From Nostoc calcicola FACHB-3891 (lineage in GTDB: Bacteria > Cyanobacteriota > Cyanobacteriia > Cyanobacteriales > Nostocaceae): DNA of 64,000 nucleotides. How positions within the stretch are numbered: the stretch's first letter is position 1; each line of letters opens with the position of its first letter. The notes below the pieces were generated by a model. That model saw nothing but the letters and a program-made list of their open reading frames with translations, had not been told where the DNA came from and did no database searches. Made by a program: the position numbers and the translations under genes. The DNA lies in NCBI RefSeq assembly GCF_014697355.1, contig NZ_JACJRQ010000003.1:248001-312000 (forward strand), in the 5' to 3' direction. Below, piece by piece: positions 9,533-18,766 of this stretch.

Positions 9533-9656
9533 AGACCTCTTGCAAAAGTGCTTTTTGCAAGAGGTGGGAAAAGGGAAAAGGTTAAAGGGGAAAGGGAAAA
9601 TACCAAACCTTTCCCCCTTTCCCCTTCCCCTTTTCCCAACTTATGCAAGAAGTCTA
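9533..9656. mobile_element. MITE-like element, family C, copy 2 (tandem)
   Basis: Same termini as the preceding copy (9533-9550 and 9639-9656) and a similar GGGAAAAGG-rich core, giving a head-to-tail pair. Related elements with a different core lie at 52073-52163 and 57529-57630. Confidence 0.72.
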
Positions 9657-9682
9657 ATGACAAATGACAAATGACAAATTGG

Positions 9683-9922
9683 CTATACAAATAAAAACAA
9701 AGCAATGAGAATAGCACTAAGAATAATAGCGAATACAATAGCGTATTCGACTCTGCGGCTAAAAAATCCCACAGCGGCGACTAGGGCGATCGCTAGCCCG
9801 ATAATGCCAGCGTACTGTTCTTTTTGTAAGTTGCGTGCAATCAGTGGGTCTTTGTTGATACCAGGTGCTGGAGTTTCTTGAATTGCTTTTTGAGATGGTA
9901 ATTCTTGTGCTAATAATTTCAT
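9683..9922 (-). CDS. Small membrane protein, downstream of coxC remnant
   Basis: A 79-residue protein with a hydrophilic N-terminus and two hydrophobic helices (about residues 38-54 and 58-79). GGAG lies 7 nt before the ATG, which supports a real gene. It sits 39 bp downstream of the coxC remnant on the same strand, so it may once have been the last gene of a cytochrome oxidase operon. Function unknown. Confidence 0.6.
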   Translation of the reverse strand: MKLLAQELPSQKAIQETPAPGINKDPLIARNLQKEQYAGIIGLAIALVAAVGFFSRRVEYAIVFAIILSAILIALFLFV

Positions 9923-9961
9923 AAATTTGCTCCGGAAAATACTTGAATTTTTTGAATATTT

Positions 9962-10079
9962 TTATGCTCGCCACAGATAGAGCAGTGAAAATAAAAAGAC
10001 CCAAACTACATCAACAAAATGCCAAAACAAAGTAGTTGCACTCACACCAAAATGGCTTTTGTTGTAATTACCCAAAATA
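9962..10079 (-). pseudogene. coxC: coxC 3' remnant (cytochrome c oxidase subunit III)
   Basis: Read on the minus strand, this stretch encodes the C-terminal helix of heme-copper oxidase subunit III, including VSATTLFWHFVDVVWVFLF, and ends at a TAA (9962-9964). Only about 39 codons survive. The homology stops exactly where a 104-bp MITE-like element begins (10080). No coxA or coxB sequence is present between here and the DUF2231 genes. This is a decayed or deleted oxidase locus unless the assembly is at fault. Confidence 0.75.
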
Positions 10080-10183
10080 ATATCATGTCCGGTAAAAGAC
10101 TTATGATTTAGGCTGACGCAAAGACACAAAGACGCGGGAACACGGAGAGATTTTAATGATAAGTGATTAGCCGGACATGATAT
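10080..10183. mobile_element. MITE-like element, family D, copy 1
   Basis: 104 bp bounded by the perfect inverted repeats ATATCATGTCCGG (10080-10092) and CCGGACATGATAT (10171-10183). The core carries an AAAGACACAAAGACGCGG-type dispersed repeat. It abuts the coxC stump. A 105-bp relative lies at 14146-14250. Confidence 0.75.
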
Positions 10184-10296
10184 GAATCCCTATTTGAACT
10201 ATCCCCCTTGCTCCCTGCTCCCCTCCTTCTTTTTCGATCGCAGAGTATTTCGGATCGCCATAGTCCTAAGGGGGTCTTTTCACAACCGGAATCTTC

Positions 10297-10881
10297 TCAA
10301 GTACCCTGTTGGATTAACTTAGCTGCGGTCACATGAATTCCGAACTGCTCGCCCAGTTGCGCCCCTAAAGTTCCGTGGACAAATAAAATACCTAACATTG
10401 CAATACCTACTAATAAGTAACTCCACTGTACTTGTCGGGAAGCATCCTTGCGCCAGCGATCGCGTTGCAAACCTCTCCAGACAGTCATACCTACAACGAT
10501 CGCCAACAACAAAACACCACCCAAACCATGCAATAGCATCGTCGAACCAGCACTCAACCCCCAATCACTCTTTTGATTTACTGGTGGGTTTGCCAGCAAT
10601 AGCTCGAAAAAACCAAATGCGACGGTGAAAAATGTGACAACGGCAGCTGCTATGAGGTTGTACCAGCCAACATCGAAGAAGCTAGAACGGATGGCAGGAA
10701 GACCCAGGAATTTGAAAATTGGTCGCCCTAAGTGAAAAAATGCTCCGGCGATGTCAAACAAGATGGCGATAATAAACAAGCCCAGTGTTAGATGTACTAA
10801 CTGTGGATGTATAGGAATTTCGTAAGGCAATCCGTTAGCACCTAACCTCAATCCTAACTGTTCGATTAGTTGGGAGTTCAT
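10297..10881 (-). CDS. DUF2231 membrane protein
   Basis: A 194-residue protein with four hydrophobic helices and the DUF2231 hallmark IPIHPQLVHLTLGLFIIAILFD-type first helix with conserved His residues. Its start overlaps the stop of the upstream DUF2231 gene by ATGA, so the two are translationally coupled. Conserved pairs of this kind precede one of the terminal oxidase operons in filamentous cyanobacteria (from memory), which fits the coxC stump just downstream. Biochemical role unknown. Confidence 0.82.
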   Translation of the reverse strand: MNSQLIEQLGLRLGANGLPYEIPIHPQLVHLTLGLFIIAILFDIAGAFFHLGRPIFKFLGLPAIRSSFFDVGWYNLIAAAVVTFFTVAFGFFELLLANPPVNQKSDWGLSAGSTMLLHGLGGVLLLAIVVGMTVWRGLQRDRWRKDASRQVQWSYLLVGIAMLGILFVHGTLGAQLGEQFGIHVTAAKLIQQGT

Positions 10882-11375
10882 CGCCAGACCCCCTGCTTTG
10901 TTGCTTCAACAACAGGCTCAACATGCAAGCCGTACACCCAAAATAGTTTGCTTCCCAGATATACTTGCAAGAACACCAGACATATCAAAAACGTTGCTAC
11001 ACCAAGATAAGCTGGCGGTATCTTGAAGGAATTACGGTTGCGAATTACAAAACGCCAAGCTGTAATAGCAACTACAATCACCGCTAGCGACCAACCCATG
11101 ACTGTGTGAAAATTCAGTGTTGGCTGAACAGCTGCGTAATTGTTTGCCAGACCTGCTTCAAACTGACCAAAGATAACCGCTAAAAAAATAGCCACCGAAG
11201 CGACAAACATATTCCAAAAACTGACTTCAAACAAACGCACATTATGGGTAAAGTAACCTACTACGTCGCAGAAAAATGAAAAAAACACCATTGCTATGAC
11301 AAAGTGGACAATGATGGGGTGTATGGGGTCGGGGTACGGGAGATTTTGGCTATTGAGAGGCAGAGCAAGCATCAT
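10878..11375 (-). CDS. DUF2231 membrane protein, paralogue of the next gene
   Basis: A 165-residue four-helix protein opening with PYPDPIHPIIVHFVIAMVFF, the same His-containing first helix as the downstream gene. I placed the start at 11375 because AAGGA lies 6 nt upstream; a start at 11432 would add 19 poorly supported residues. It probably forms a heteromeric membrane unit with its overlapping neighbour. No cofactor motif beyond the conserved histidines can be named. Confidence 0.8.
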   Translation of the reverse strand: MMLALPLNSQNLPYPDPIHPIIVHFVIAMVFFSFFCDVVGYFTHNVRLFEVSFWNMFVASVAIFLAVIFGQFEAGLANNYAAVQPTLNFHTVMGWSLAVIVVAITAWRFVIRNRNSFKIPPAYLGVATFLICLVFLQVYLGSKLFWVYGLHVEPVVEATKQGVWR

Positions 11376-11694
11376 TTTTTCCTTAGGTATTGACGCGCTG
11401 TTATGACTTGCTGCGGTAAAAATGAAATTCAATTTTGAATTTTTTATGTATTTTTACTGTTACAAACATAGTTGTTAAAATTATGTCTGAATAAATAGTT
11501 TCTGAAAGTGGGAACCAAAAACACTATCTTTGGAATGATTTACCAAAGAAATGGTCTGATTTTGAAAGATTGTAATACTGAATATTCCTCTTCTTCCAGA
11601 ATGACGTAGAATTTTAAATTGCTATGTCTTTGCAAAATCATATGTAAAATGCTGTAAGAGACGATCTGCTTTGTTATAGTCACTAGCCTAAATA
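11376..11694. other. Divergent promoter region, no gene seen
   Basis: AT-rich spacer between the DUF2231 pair (minus) and the FUSC gene (plus). It must hold promoters for both, but I could not identify a specific operator. Confidence 0.5.
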
Positions 11695-13983
11695 ATGTCA
11701 TTTACAGATAAAAGTCCTCTGGGTTGGTTGTTGCAGCAATTTCAACTCAAGCCAGGTAAGCCCGACATTTTCTCTGGATTACGTAGCCTTTTGATACTGG
11801 GCGTGCCCATTGGAATTGGATTTCTTACTAGTCATGCTGCTACAAGTGCGATCGCCACTATGGCAGCTTGGTTTGTTGGTATGGTAAATGTTGAGGGAAC
11901 TTACCGCCAAAAAGCGATCGCAATGATAGCAGCAACCATTGGGATAACTCTGGTATTCCTCATTGCAAGTCTGGTTAGCGGTAATCTCTGGTTAGCTATG
12001 CCGGCGACTTTCTTGGTAATATTTATCGCAGGCTTAGCAAGTCTCTATGGCAACGTGGCTGCATCTGTGGGCTTAGTCACTTCCATAATGTTTGTCATCG
12101 CCCTTGCTAAATTTGCTTCATTCTCTAATTTATCTACTCTAATCCAACAATGTGCCCTCTGTTTGGCTGGTGGAATCTGGACAACTGTTTTGTCATCAGG
12201 GCTTTGGGTGGTGCGTCCTGATGCACCTGCAAAACAGGTAGTGGCTAAGTGTTATGACTCGTTGAGCAAATTTGTAGATTTGGCAAGGGAAAAAGCATTA
12301 AATCCACAGGACGAAGGAGAGTGGACACAGCGATTTTTACAAGCCCAGGATATCGTCATTCAAGATTTGACATTTGCCCGTAGCGTCTGGACAGCTATGT
12401 GGACTAGGCAAAAAGGTGCTAATCTGCGGGGAAATCAGTTACTTGTGTTAATTGAGGATGCAAATCAAATCCTTAATTCTGTTGTTGCATTGAGTGAATT
12501 GTTAGCGATCGCATCCACAGATCGACTTTATTCTCAGCTACAAAGAGAAATTGAGCAAGCCATAGAACAGTTAGCAATTGCTGTGCAAATTTTATCACAA
12601 GCAATTGTCAAAGAAAAAAACTTAGTTCACTTGGGAGATTTAGACCGGACAATTGAAGCACTAAAATATCAATGGCAAGTTATCCGCGCTCAACTCCTCA
12701 ATCAAACTGTAAATGTCCAGATAGATGAATATGGCGAATTACTCAACCTGAAAAAGATTACAGCTATTCTGACAAATTTGGCACAGCAAATTCATATTGA
12801 TGCAGAGATTGTTACAGATTTCAGACAGGGAAAACAGCGCCGCATTCCCCAGGGAAATATTTCTCCTCCAACTCAGCCAGAGAATTTTACAATTATTGAC
12901 ACACTGCGAAATAATTTTACCTTTGATTCAGTCCTGTTTCGTCATGCGTTGCGTTTAGCACTAGTAACAACCCTTGCTGAATTACTTGCCTCGGTATTGC
13001 AATTACCTAGAGGTTACTGGATAACGTTAACAGCTTTAGTTGCACTCAAGCCCAACTTTGGCGGCACCTCCGAGACAACAGTGCAAAGAGTCATCGGTAC
13101 CATTTTGGGTGGAATTATCGGCATAACTCTAGTTTTACTATTTAACAATCCATTGGCAATCGTACTTTGTTTTTTGCTGCTCGTGTTTACTGCAATGTCA
13201 GTGCGATCGCTAAGCTACAGCATATTCATCATACTGCTCACTCCTGCCATCATCTTACTACTCAACCTGATTAGTGCAGGTGACTGGAAGATTGGAATAT
13301 TGCGTATCGTTGATAGCTTAGTTGGGGGTGTCTTAGCACTGCTTGGTAGCTATTTGCTTTTTCCCCGTTGGGAACGACAGCAACTTCCGGCACAATTAGA
13401 AAAAACAATTCGAGCAAATCTCGCTTACTTTCAGCAGGTAATAGCCAACTATCTCCATCGAGAACACGGTGTATCTACTGATTCCATTAATATGTTACGT
13501 CATCAAGCGGCACTAGAAAATGTCAACGCTACCGCCGCCGCTCAAAGATTGTTTAGCGAACCTCGTCACGTTCAGGGAGAAATCGAACCTGTAATGACCT
13601 TGATGGTATACATTCGCGGCTTTTTCAGTTCAGTTACAACTCTGGCAGAACATATCCGGGAATTTAGCGGCGAGTACCAATTTACTGAACTCAACCGATT
13701 GACCGATACCATTATCCAAGTTTTGGAAAACTTAGCAGATGCCCTGCAACAAAGACAACCACCCCAACAGTTACCAGCGCTGGATAATTATCTCGAAGCA
13801 ATTCACAGTCAAATTCAACACCTACATACTGCTCGATTATCAGAGATTGCCACAAATCCCAACGCTTTAAGCACTCCCACATTACAGGCCGTTCAAGAAC
13901 AAACTCCCTTATCCAGAGAACTGGAGCGAATTGTTAATGAAATTAAAGTTATACACTGTGTCATTGCCCGGATGCAACGGTAA
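11695..13983 (+). CDS. FUSC-family transporter (aromatic acid exporter-like)
   Basis: A 762-residue protein of the YccS/AaeB-like FUSC family. It has two blocks of about five to six membrane helices (residues roughly 28-185 and 415-560), each followed by a long cytoplasmic helical region. The second block begins with LRLALVTTLAELLASV and includes GYWITLTALVALKPNFGGT, the most conserved family segment. The family exports aromatic or other organic acids in enterobacteria; the substrate here is unknown. It is a monocistronic unit flanked by repeat-rich spacers. Confidence 0.85.
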   Translation: MSFTDKSPLGWLLQQFQLKPGKPDIFSGLRSLLILGVPIGIGFLTSHAATSAIATMAAWFVGMVNVEGTYRQKAIAMIAATIGITLVFLIASLVSGNLWLAMPATFLVIFIAGLASLYGNVAASVGLVTSIMFVIALAKFASFSNLSTLIQQCALCLAGGIWTTVLSSGLWVVRPDAPAKQVVAKCYDSLSKFVDLAREKALNPQDEGEWTQRFLQAQDIVIQDLTFARSVWTAMWTRQKGANLRGNQLLVLIEDANQILNSVVALSELLAIASTDRLYSQLQREIEQAIEQLAIAVQILSQAIVKEKNLVHLGDLDRTIEALKYQWQVIRAQLLNQTVNVQIDEYGELLNLKKITAILTNLAQQIHIDAEIVTDFRQGKQRRIPQGNISPPTQPENFTIIDTLRNNFTFDSVLFRHALRLALVTTLAELLASVLQLPRGYWITLTALVALKPNFGGTSETTVQRVIGTILGGIIGITLVLLFNNPLAIVLCFLLLVFTAMSVRSLSYSIFIILLTPAIILLLNLISAGDWKIGILRIVDSLVGGVLALLGSYLLFPRWERQQLPAQLEKTIRANLAYFQQVIANYLHREHGVSTDSINMLRHQAALENVNATAAAQRLFSEPRHVQGEIEPVMTLMVYIRGFFSSVTTLAEHIREFSGEYQFTELNRLTDTIIQVLENLADALQQRQPPQQLPALDNYLEAIHSQIQHLHTARLSEIATNPNALSTPTLQAVQEQTPLSRELERIVNEIKVIHCVIARMQR

Positions 13984-14361
13984 ATCACCAGATACAGCAG
14001 ATTGCAAGTTAGTGAAGTACAAAAATACCCCACCCTAACCCTCCCCGTTTATTGGGGAGGGAACTTGATTTCCGGTCTCCCCCCAATCCATCGGGGGGAT
14101 TAAGGGGGGTAAAGGATGTACTCCATTTAGATGCAAAACGCTGTAATATCCTGTCTGGTTAAAGACTGATCGTGAAGACGACAGGGGGGAAGAGGGTTTC
14201 CTGGTTTTTGCACAATTTTGCTAATCTAACTAATTAGCCGGACATCATATAATATCATTTTCGTAGTCGCTACAGACTTGAGAAATTTTGATGTTTTCAT
14301 TTACAGCAGATGTAACAATGGCGTTTCTCGTTGTTCTGTTTTCTTGTTGCCCTGCGGCTCT
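13984..14361. other. Repeat-rich intergenic region
   Basis: 14025-14120 holds C- and G-run inverted repeats (CCCTCCCC/GGGGAGGG and CCCCCC/GGGGGG hairpins), a common intergenic repeat type here. It is followed by the family D element at 14146-14250. No gene seen. Confidence 0.6.
14146..14250. mobile_element. MITE-like element, family D, copy 2
   Basis: Left end ATATCCTGTCTGG (14146-14158), right end CCGGACATCATAT (14238-14250). The ends match copy 1 at 10080-10183 with few substitutions and the length is almost identical (105 bp), but the core differs. Confidence 0.68.
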
Positions 14362-17300
14362 TTAGTTGCGTTTTAGCAAGTTTGCAATCGCCCTGACTAA
14401 CTCCTTTGGCTCTACAGGTTTTGTAATGTGAGTTTGAAATCCTACCTGAAGCGCTCTTTGTTGGTCAATTTCTGCGGCATAAGCAGTCAGTGCGATCGCC
14501 CGAATGGTTCCTCCTTGATTCGGTGGGCGAGATCGAATCTGCTGCATCAGCATATAGCCGTCCATCTGTGCCATGCCTATGTCACTCACTAGCACGTCAA
14601 AAGTGAACTGCTCTAGAGCTTGCAAAGCTTCTAAGCCAGAAGCGACGGCTGTCACATTTGCCCCGCTTTGTTCTAGCACAAATGCCTGGAACTCGCGGGT
14701 ATCTGGTTCATCATCTACCAGCAAAATTTGAACGCCGTCTAAAGGCACTTCTGCTTCTATTTGTGTGTGGATTGGCTCGGATGCAATCGATGTTGCCTGC
14801 TGTATGAGGGGCAATTGGATGATGAAGGTTGCGCCTTGATTCTCACCTTGACTTTCTGCTGTGACTGTGCCTCCGTGCATTTCTACAATTTGCCGGACGA
14901 TCGCAAGGCCCAATCCCAACCCGCCAAATTTGCGCGTCGTTGAGCCGTCTTCTTGCCGAAAATACTCAAATACATGGGGCAAAAACTGTGGATTGATGCC
15001 CTTGCCAGTATCGATTACCCGAATCTGAGCTAGCCCGTTGAGTTGGCGCAGTTCAACGGTCACTTGTCCGCTGTTGGGTGTGAACTTAACCGCATTAGTA
15101 AGCAAATTCCACATCACTTGTTGCAAGCGGGTTGCATCGCCAGAAATCGGAGCGATCTCAGAGTCAAGATCGAGAGCGATCGCAATATTTTTTGCTTCTG
15201 CTGCCAAACGCACCGTTTCCAGGGCGGCAGAAATCACAAAGCTCAAACTGACCGGAGCTGCTGTTAAGCTGAGTTTGCCCTGCATGATGCGGGAGATGTC
15301 GAGCAAATCTTCGATTAGTTGCGTCTGTAGATTGGCATTGCGCTCGATAATTTTCAAGGCTTCGGCTCTACGGGCTTCGCTCAGTTTGCCGTTTTGTAGT
15401 AAGTGCGTCCAGCCCAAGATCGGGTTGAGAGGCGATCGCAATTCATGGGACAGCACCGCCAAAAACTCATCTTTGATGCGGTTGGCGCGATCAGCTGCCT
15501 CTCTTGCAGCTTGTTCGCGGGTAAGGAGTTGTTCTCGTTCTGCCTCAATGTGTTTTTGCTGAGTGATATTGAGTACAGTGCCGACAAAGCGTTGTGGATT
15601 GTTGACAGCATCAAAGTAAGCCTGTCCTCTGGCTGCAATCCACCGTTCAACCCCATCCTGAATCCCAATCGTGCGATATTCTGCGTCATACTTGCCGTTG
15701 CTTTTTGGATTCAAAGTCCATTGCACCACCTGTTCTAGTCGTTCCTTGTCGTCGGGGTGCAGTCCGGCAAAAAAGACCTCAATGCTGCAAAGAGCTTCTG
15801 GTGGTAAGCCAAACATGGCTTTGCAACCCTCATCCCAAATCAATTGATTGGTGATGAGATTCCAGTCCCAGGTGCCTAATTGGGCAGCTTCGATCGCCAT
15901 GCGAAAGCGGTTTTCACTGTCGCGTAGAGCTGCTTCGGTGCGGGCGCGTTCGACTGCTGCCCAAGTGCGATCGGCTACTTCTTCCGCCAAAGACACCTCG
16001 TCTGGTGTCCAAGCTCGTGCCTCGGATGTGTGAACTGCCAGCCCCGCTACAAATTCGCCCCTTTTGATCAGGGGTATGCCGATGTAAGCACCGATCTCAA
16101 TCGCGGCATAAGCTGCTCGCTGTTCCGGGGAAAGGTTGGGATCGGCTTCCACATCAGACGCAGACACGGCGCGACCAGTGCGGTAGGCTGCGAACAGCTT
16201 GGGGCCGAACGAATCAATCGGGTAGCTGCCGGCGAGTGCTGCGGCTTTGTTAACATAATCACGCTCAACGACGTAATCAGCGCCGCGAACCTCGAAGTAC
16301 GCCACACGGTTTGCGCCGAGATATTCACCTAGCACACGGCTGGCCGTAGCCTGAATCTCTACTGGGTCGGCAAGTGGGCGGAGTGCGTCGGTCAAAGAGA
16401 GGCGGAAAGCATTAAATTCGGCGGTTTGCCGCGAAATTTCTTCTCTTAGTTTGCGATCGCTGATATCTTTGAAGACAATGGCGACTTTTCGTGCTTGGGC
16501 TTCACCCATGCGACAGGCATACACATCGAACCATCGGTTCATTGCAACAGAGCCATTTTCAAAGCGAGCAGGTTCACCCGTTAGAGCAACTTGACCGTAA
16601 ATCTGAATCCAATGGTCTTCTAAATCCGGAACTAACTGACGCGCCGTTTTCCCGACTGCTTGTCGAAGTCCCGTTTGTTGCTCAAAGGTGGGATTGATCT
16701 CTAAGAAGCGGTAGTCAAGCGGCGTATCATTTTCGTCAAATAGCACTTCAATAATGCAGAAGCCTTCGTCGATCGACTCAAACAGCGTTCGGTAGCGTTC
16801 TTCGGATTGACGCAGGGTTGCGACAGTTTGAATTTGCTCGGTCACATTCCTGAAATAAACGGTGATGCCGTTTGGGGCGGGGTAGGTGCGAACCTCGTAC
16901 CAGCGATCGTGGTCAGGGTAAAATGTGGTCATTGAGGCAGCCACATGATCGCGCATGGCGCTCCAGTAAACCTGGGCCAATTCATTGCCAATCAGCCCTG
17001 GATATTCTGACCACAAATTCTTGCCAACTAAATCGCCTAAAGTGCGATCGAGTAGTGTTTCGGCAGATGGATTCATGTAAGTAAACTGCCAGTTCTCATC
17101 CAGGGAAAAGAAGGCTTCAGCGATGCTCTCTAGAATATTCCGAGTCTGCTCCTCGCTTTGGCGCAAGGCAAGTTCAGCCTGTCTGCGCTCCGTAATGTCT
17201 CGCGTCACGCCTGCCACTGCATCTACTACGCCGTTTATGCCCAAAATTGGTACGAAAATGTATTCATAGGCGCGCGTGCCGATTGCGCTAGTGTAGGGCG

Positions 17301-18300
17301 TTTCATCCTTAAGTGGTTGGCGCGTGGCGATCGTCTGTTGAATCTGTTGCTGAAGTCGGGTCGCTAAATCGGTTGGATAATCCAACTCAAAAAAGTTTTT
17401 TCCTAAAGCTTCATCCGAAGTTTTCTGCCAAAGATTGAGCAACGCTGGGCTAACATACGTGAATCGTCCCGCCAAATCAAAGGTGTAAATAAAATCGGGA
17501 ATTGCCGCGACGATCGCGTTGAACTTCCGCAGTTGCCCTTCGAGTTCGGTGCGGCTCTCGTGTAATGCTGCTTCAGCACGGGCACGCTCGACGGCTGCCC
17601 ACGTCTGCTCTGCTGTTTCCTCGACTTGTTTCACCTCATCTTCCGTCCACTGTCGAGGGTTTGCCTGATGCACCGCCAGCAGAGCGACAAATTGAGCGTT
17701 CTTGATCAGCGGCACATCAATATGCGCGGCAATATCGATTGCTCGATACCTTGCCTTTTCGCTGGCTGAGTATTTAAAGTAGTTTGCCACATCAGGAACG
17801 ATCGCCGTTTGCCCTGCTCGATGGTCATCTGTCAGGTTGCGTCCGAAGTCTTCTAGATGGTACAGCCCGCTCAGTTCGGCAACACCGTTCGTGTAGTTTT
17901 TGTGAACGATAACCTCCTTGCCGCCCGGTGATACTTCAATGTAAATAACGCGGCTTGCGCCTAGAGATTCGCCCAGAACACGGGCAGCGATCGCCTGAAT
18001 CTCATTAGCATCAGTCAGCTGGCGTAGCGCATTGGTGAGCTTGACTCGAAACGCATCGGCTTGGGCAGCTTGACGCAAGGCATCTGTTGATGTGCTAATC
18101 GGCAGCAGATCGGATTCTAGCTGCTGGGCTTGATCGAGTTCTGTCAACAGGATCTGCACAGCCGTTTTTAGGCTGTCCGGCCACGTTTCGACAGCTCCTA
18201 GCGGCGTTTGCGACCAATTGTGCGATCTCAACAATGCACCTATCTCGCCGCCACCAACAAAGAGGTTTTCAGCCCAAGCCTTGTGTTCCTCTGCCTTCAT
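14362..18300 (-). CDS. Hybrid sensor histidine kinase, GAF-PAS3-GAF-PAS-HisKA-HATPase-REC
   Basis: A 1312-residue soluble kinase. In order: N-terminal NWSQTPLGAVETWPDSL segment (about 28-45), GAF 1 (85-240), three PAS domains (260-375, 380-490, 500-620), GAF 2 (630-785, clearly paralogous to GAF 1), a fourth PAS (795-905), HisKA with the phospho-acceptor in FLAVLSHELRSPLNPI (about 935), HATPase with GKGINP and GGLGLGLAIV, and a C-terminal receiver with LLVDDEP and the acceptor Asp in VLVSDIGM. No membrane helices, so it senses an intracellular signal. It overlaps the upstream XRE gene by ATGA. The signal and output partner are unknown. Confidence 0.93.
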   Translation of the reverse strand: MKAEEHKAWAENLFVGGGEIGALLRSHNWSQTPLGAVETWPDSLKTAVQILLTELDQAQQLESDLLPISTSTDALRQAAQADAFRVKLTNALRQLTDANEIQAIAARVLGESLGASRVIYIEVSPGGKEVIVHKNYTNGVAELSGLYHLEDFGRNLTDDHRAGQTAIVPDVANYFKYSASEKARYRAIDIAAHIDVPLIKNAQFVALLAVHQANPRQWTEDEVKQVEETAEQTWAAVERARAEAALHESRTELEGQLRKFNAIVAAIPDFIYTFDLAGRFTYVSPALLNLWQKTSDEALGKNFFELDYPTDLATRLQQQIQQTIATRQPLKDETPYTSAIGTRAYEYIFVPILGINGVVDAVAGVTRDITERRQAELALRQSEEQTRNILESIAEAFFSLDENWQFTYMNPSAETLLDRTLGDLVGKNLWSEYPGLIGNELAQVYWSAMRDHVAASMTTFYPDHDRWYEVRTYPAPNGITVYFRNVTEQIQTVATLRQSEERYRTLFESIDEGFCIIEVLFDENDTPLDYRFLEINPTFEQQTGLRQAVGKTARQLVPDLEDHWIQIYGQVALTGEPARFENGSVAMNRWFDVYACRMGEAQARKVAIVFKDISDRKLREEISRQTAEFNAFRLSLTDALRPLADPVEIQATASRVLGEYLGANRVAYFEVRGADYVVERDYVNKAAALAGSYPIDSFGPKLFAAYRTGRAVSASDVEADPNLSPEQRAAYAAIEIGAYIGIPLIKRGEFVAGLAVHTSEARAWTPDEVSLAEEVADRTWAAVERARTEAALRDSENRFRMAIEAAQLGTWDWNLITNQLIWDEGCKAMFGLPPEALCSIEVFFAGLHPDDKERLEQVVQWTLNPKSNGKYDAEYRTIGIQDGVERWIAARGQAYFDAVNNPQRFVGTVLNITQQKHIEAEREQLLTREQAAREAADRANRIKDEFLAVLSHELRSPLNPILGWTHLLQNGKLSEARRAEALKIIERNANLQTQLIEDLLDISRIMQGKLSLTAAPVSLSFVISAALETVRLAAEAKNIAIALDLDSEIAPISGDATRLQQVMWNLLTNAVKFTPNSGQVTVELRQLNGLAQIRVIDTGKGINPQFLPHVFEYFRQEDGSTTRKFGGLGLGLAIVRQIVEMHGGTVTAESQGENQGATFIIQLPLIQQATSIASEPIHTQIEAEVPLDGVQILLVDDEPDTREFQAFVLEQSGANVTAVASGLEALQALEQFTFDVLVSDIGMAQMDGYMLMQQIRSRPPNQGGTIRAIALTAYAAEIDQQRALQVGFQTHITKPVEPKELVRAIANLLKRN

Positions 18301-18596
18301 GCTTTGAGATCCTTTGTCGGAAAGTATTTTTCTCGAATTGTCTGACTGTGTTTGCGTAAGGTGGCATCGGGTGACTCAGACAATTGGTTTAGCAGAGCAT
18401 CAATTTGCTTAAGTGCCAAAGGAGAAGGAGTCGCATGTCCGTTTTCCCAGCGATTGATCGTTGGAAATGTGACACCGAGTTGAGTCGCAAACTTCTCCTG
18501 TGTCAGCTTCAGGGTTTGCCGGAGTTCCCGAATCAATTGACCCACAGCTGGTTGTTCAACACCAAGGTAATCCTGATGGAAAGGCATACGACTCAA
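18297..18596 (-). CDS. XRE-family helix-turn-helix regulator coupled to the kinase
   Basis: A 99-residue protein with an HTH_3 domain, IRELRQTLKLTQEKFATQLG then VTFPTINRWENGHATPS (residues about 23-59). The last codons overlap the kinase start by 4 bp, so the two are translationally coupled. Related small XRE proteins often precede PAS/GAF kinases in cyanobacteria. It may bind DNA as the output of, or as an autoregulator for, the kinase; there is no receiver domain. Confidence 0.88.
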   Translation of the reverse strand: MSRMPFHQDYLGVEQPAVGQLIRELRQTLKLTQEKFATQLGVTFPTINRWENGHATPSPLALKQIDALLNQLSESPDATLRKHSQTIREKYFPTKDLKA

Positions 18597-18691
18597 ACTT
18601 TATAAAGTCCTTTATTTCTATAAATTCTATAAATTTTGGTTAGTTTTGGCAAAGAAACAATTTATCTCAAGACGTAAAGTGTTTTTTTGCT

Positions 18692-18728
18692 AGATAAACT
18701 TTCCTTTTCCCCGCAAGGGGATGGAAAT
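18692..18728 (+). repeat. Solitary CRISPR-repeat-like hairpin in the cas6 leader
   Basis: The segment ending TTCCCCGCAAGGGGATGGAA has the CCCC-GCAA-GGGG stem-loop and ATGGAAAY 3' handle of common cyanobacterial 36/37-nt CRISPR repeats (recognised from memory). It is a single unit without spacers, 38 bp before the cas6 start codon on the same strand. Confidence 0.55.
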
Positions 18729-18766
18729 TGATTAAAATATCTAACATGTTTGCATAACAATCAGCG

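Noticed and set aside
9261..9738. Open frames across the GGGAAAAGG-rich DNA.
   Set aside because: Low-complexity translation of MITE cores, not genes.
15038..15562. 174-codon plus-strand frame opposite the hybrid kinase gene.
   Set aside because: A shadow of the kinase coding sequence; its composition follows the antisense of a conserved HisKA/HATPase region.
18692..18728. A CRISPR array at this place.
   Set aside because: Only one repeat-like unit is present and there are no spacers; reported as a solitary repeat.
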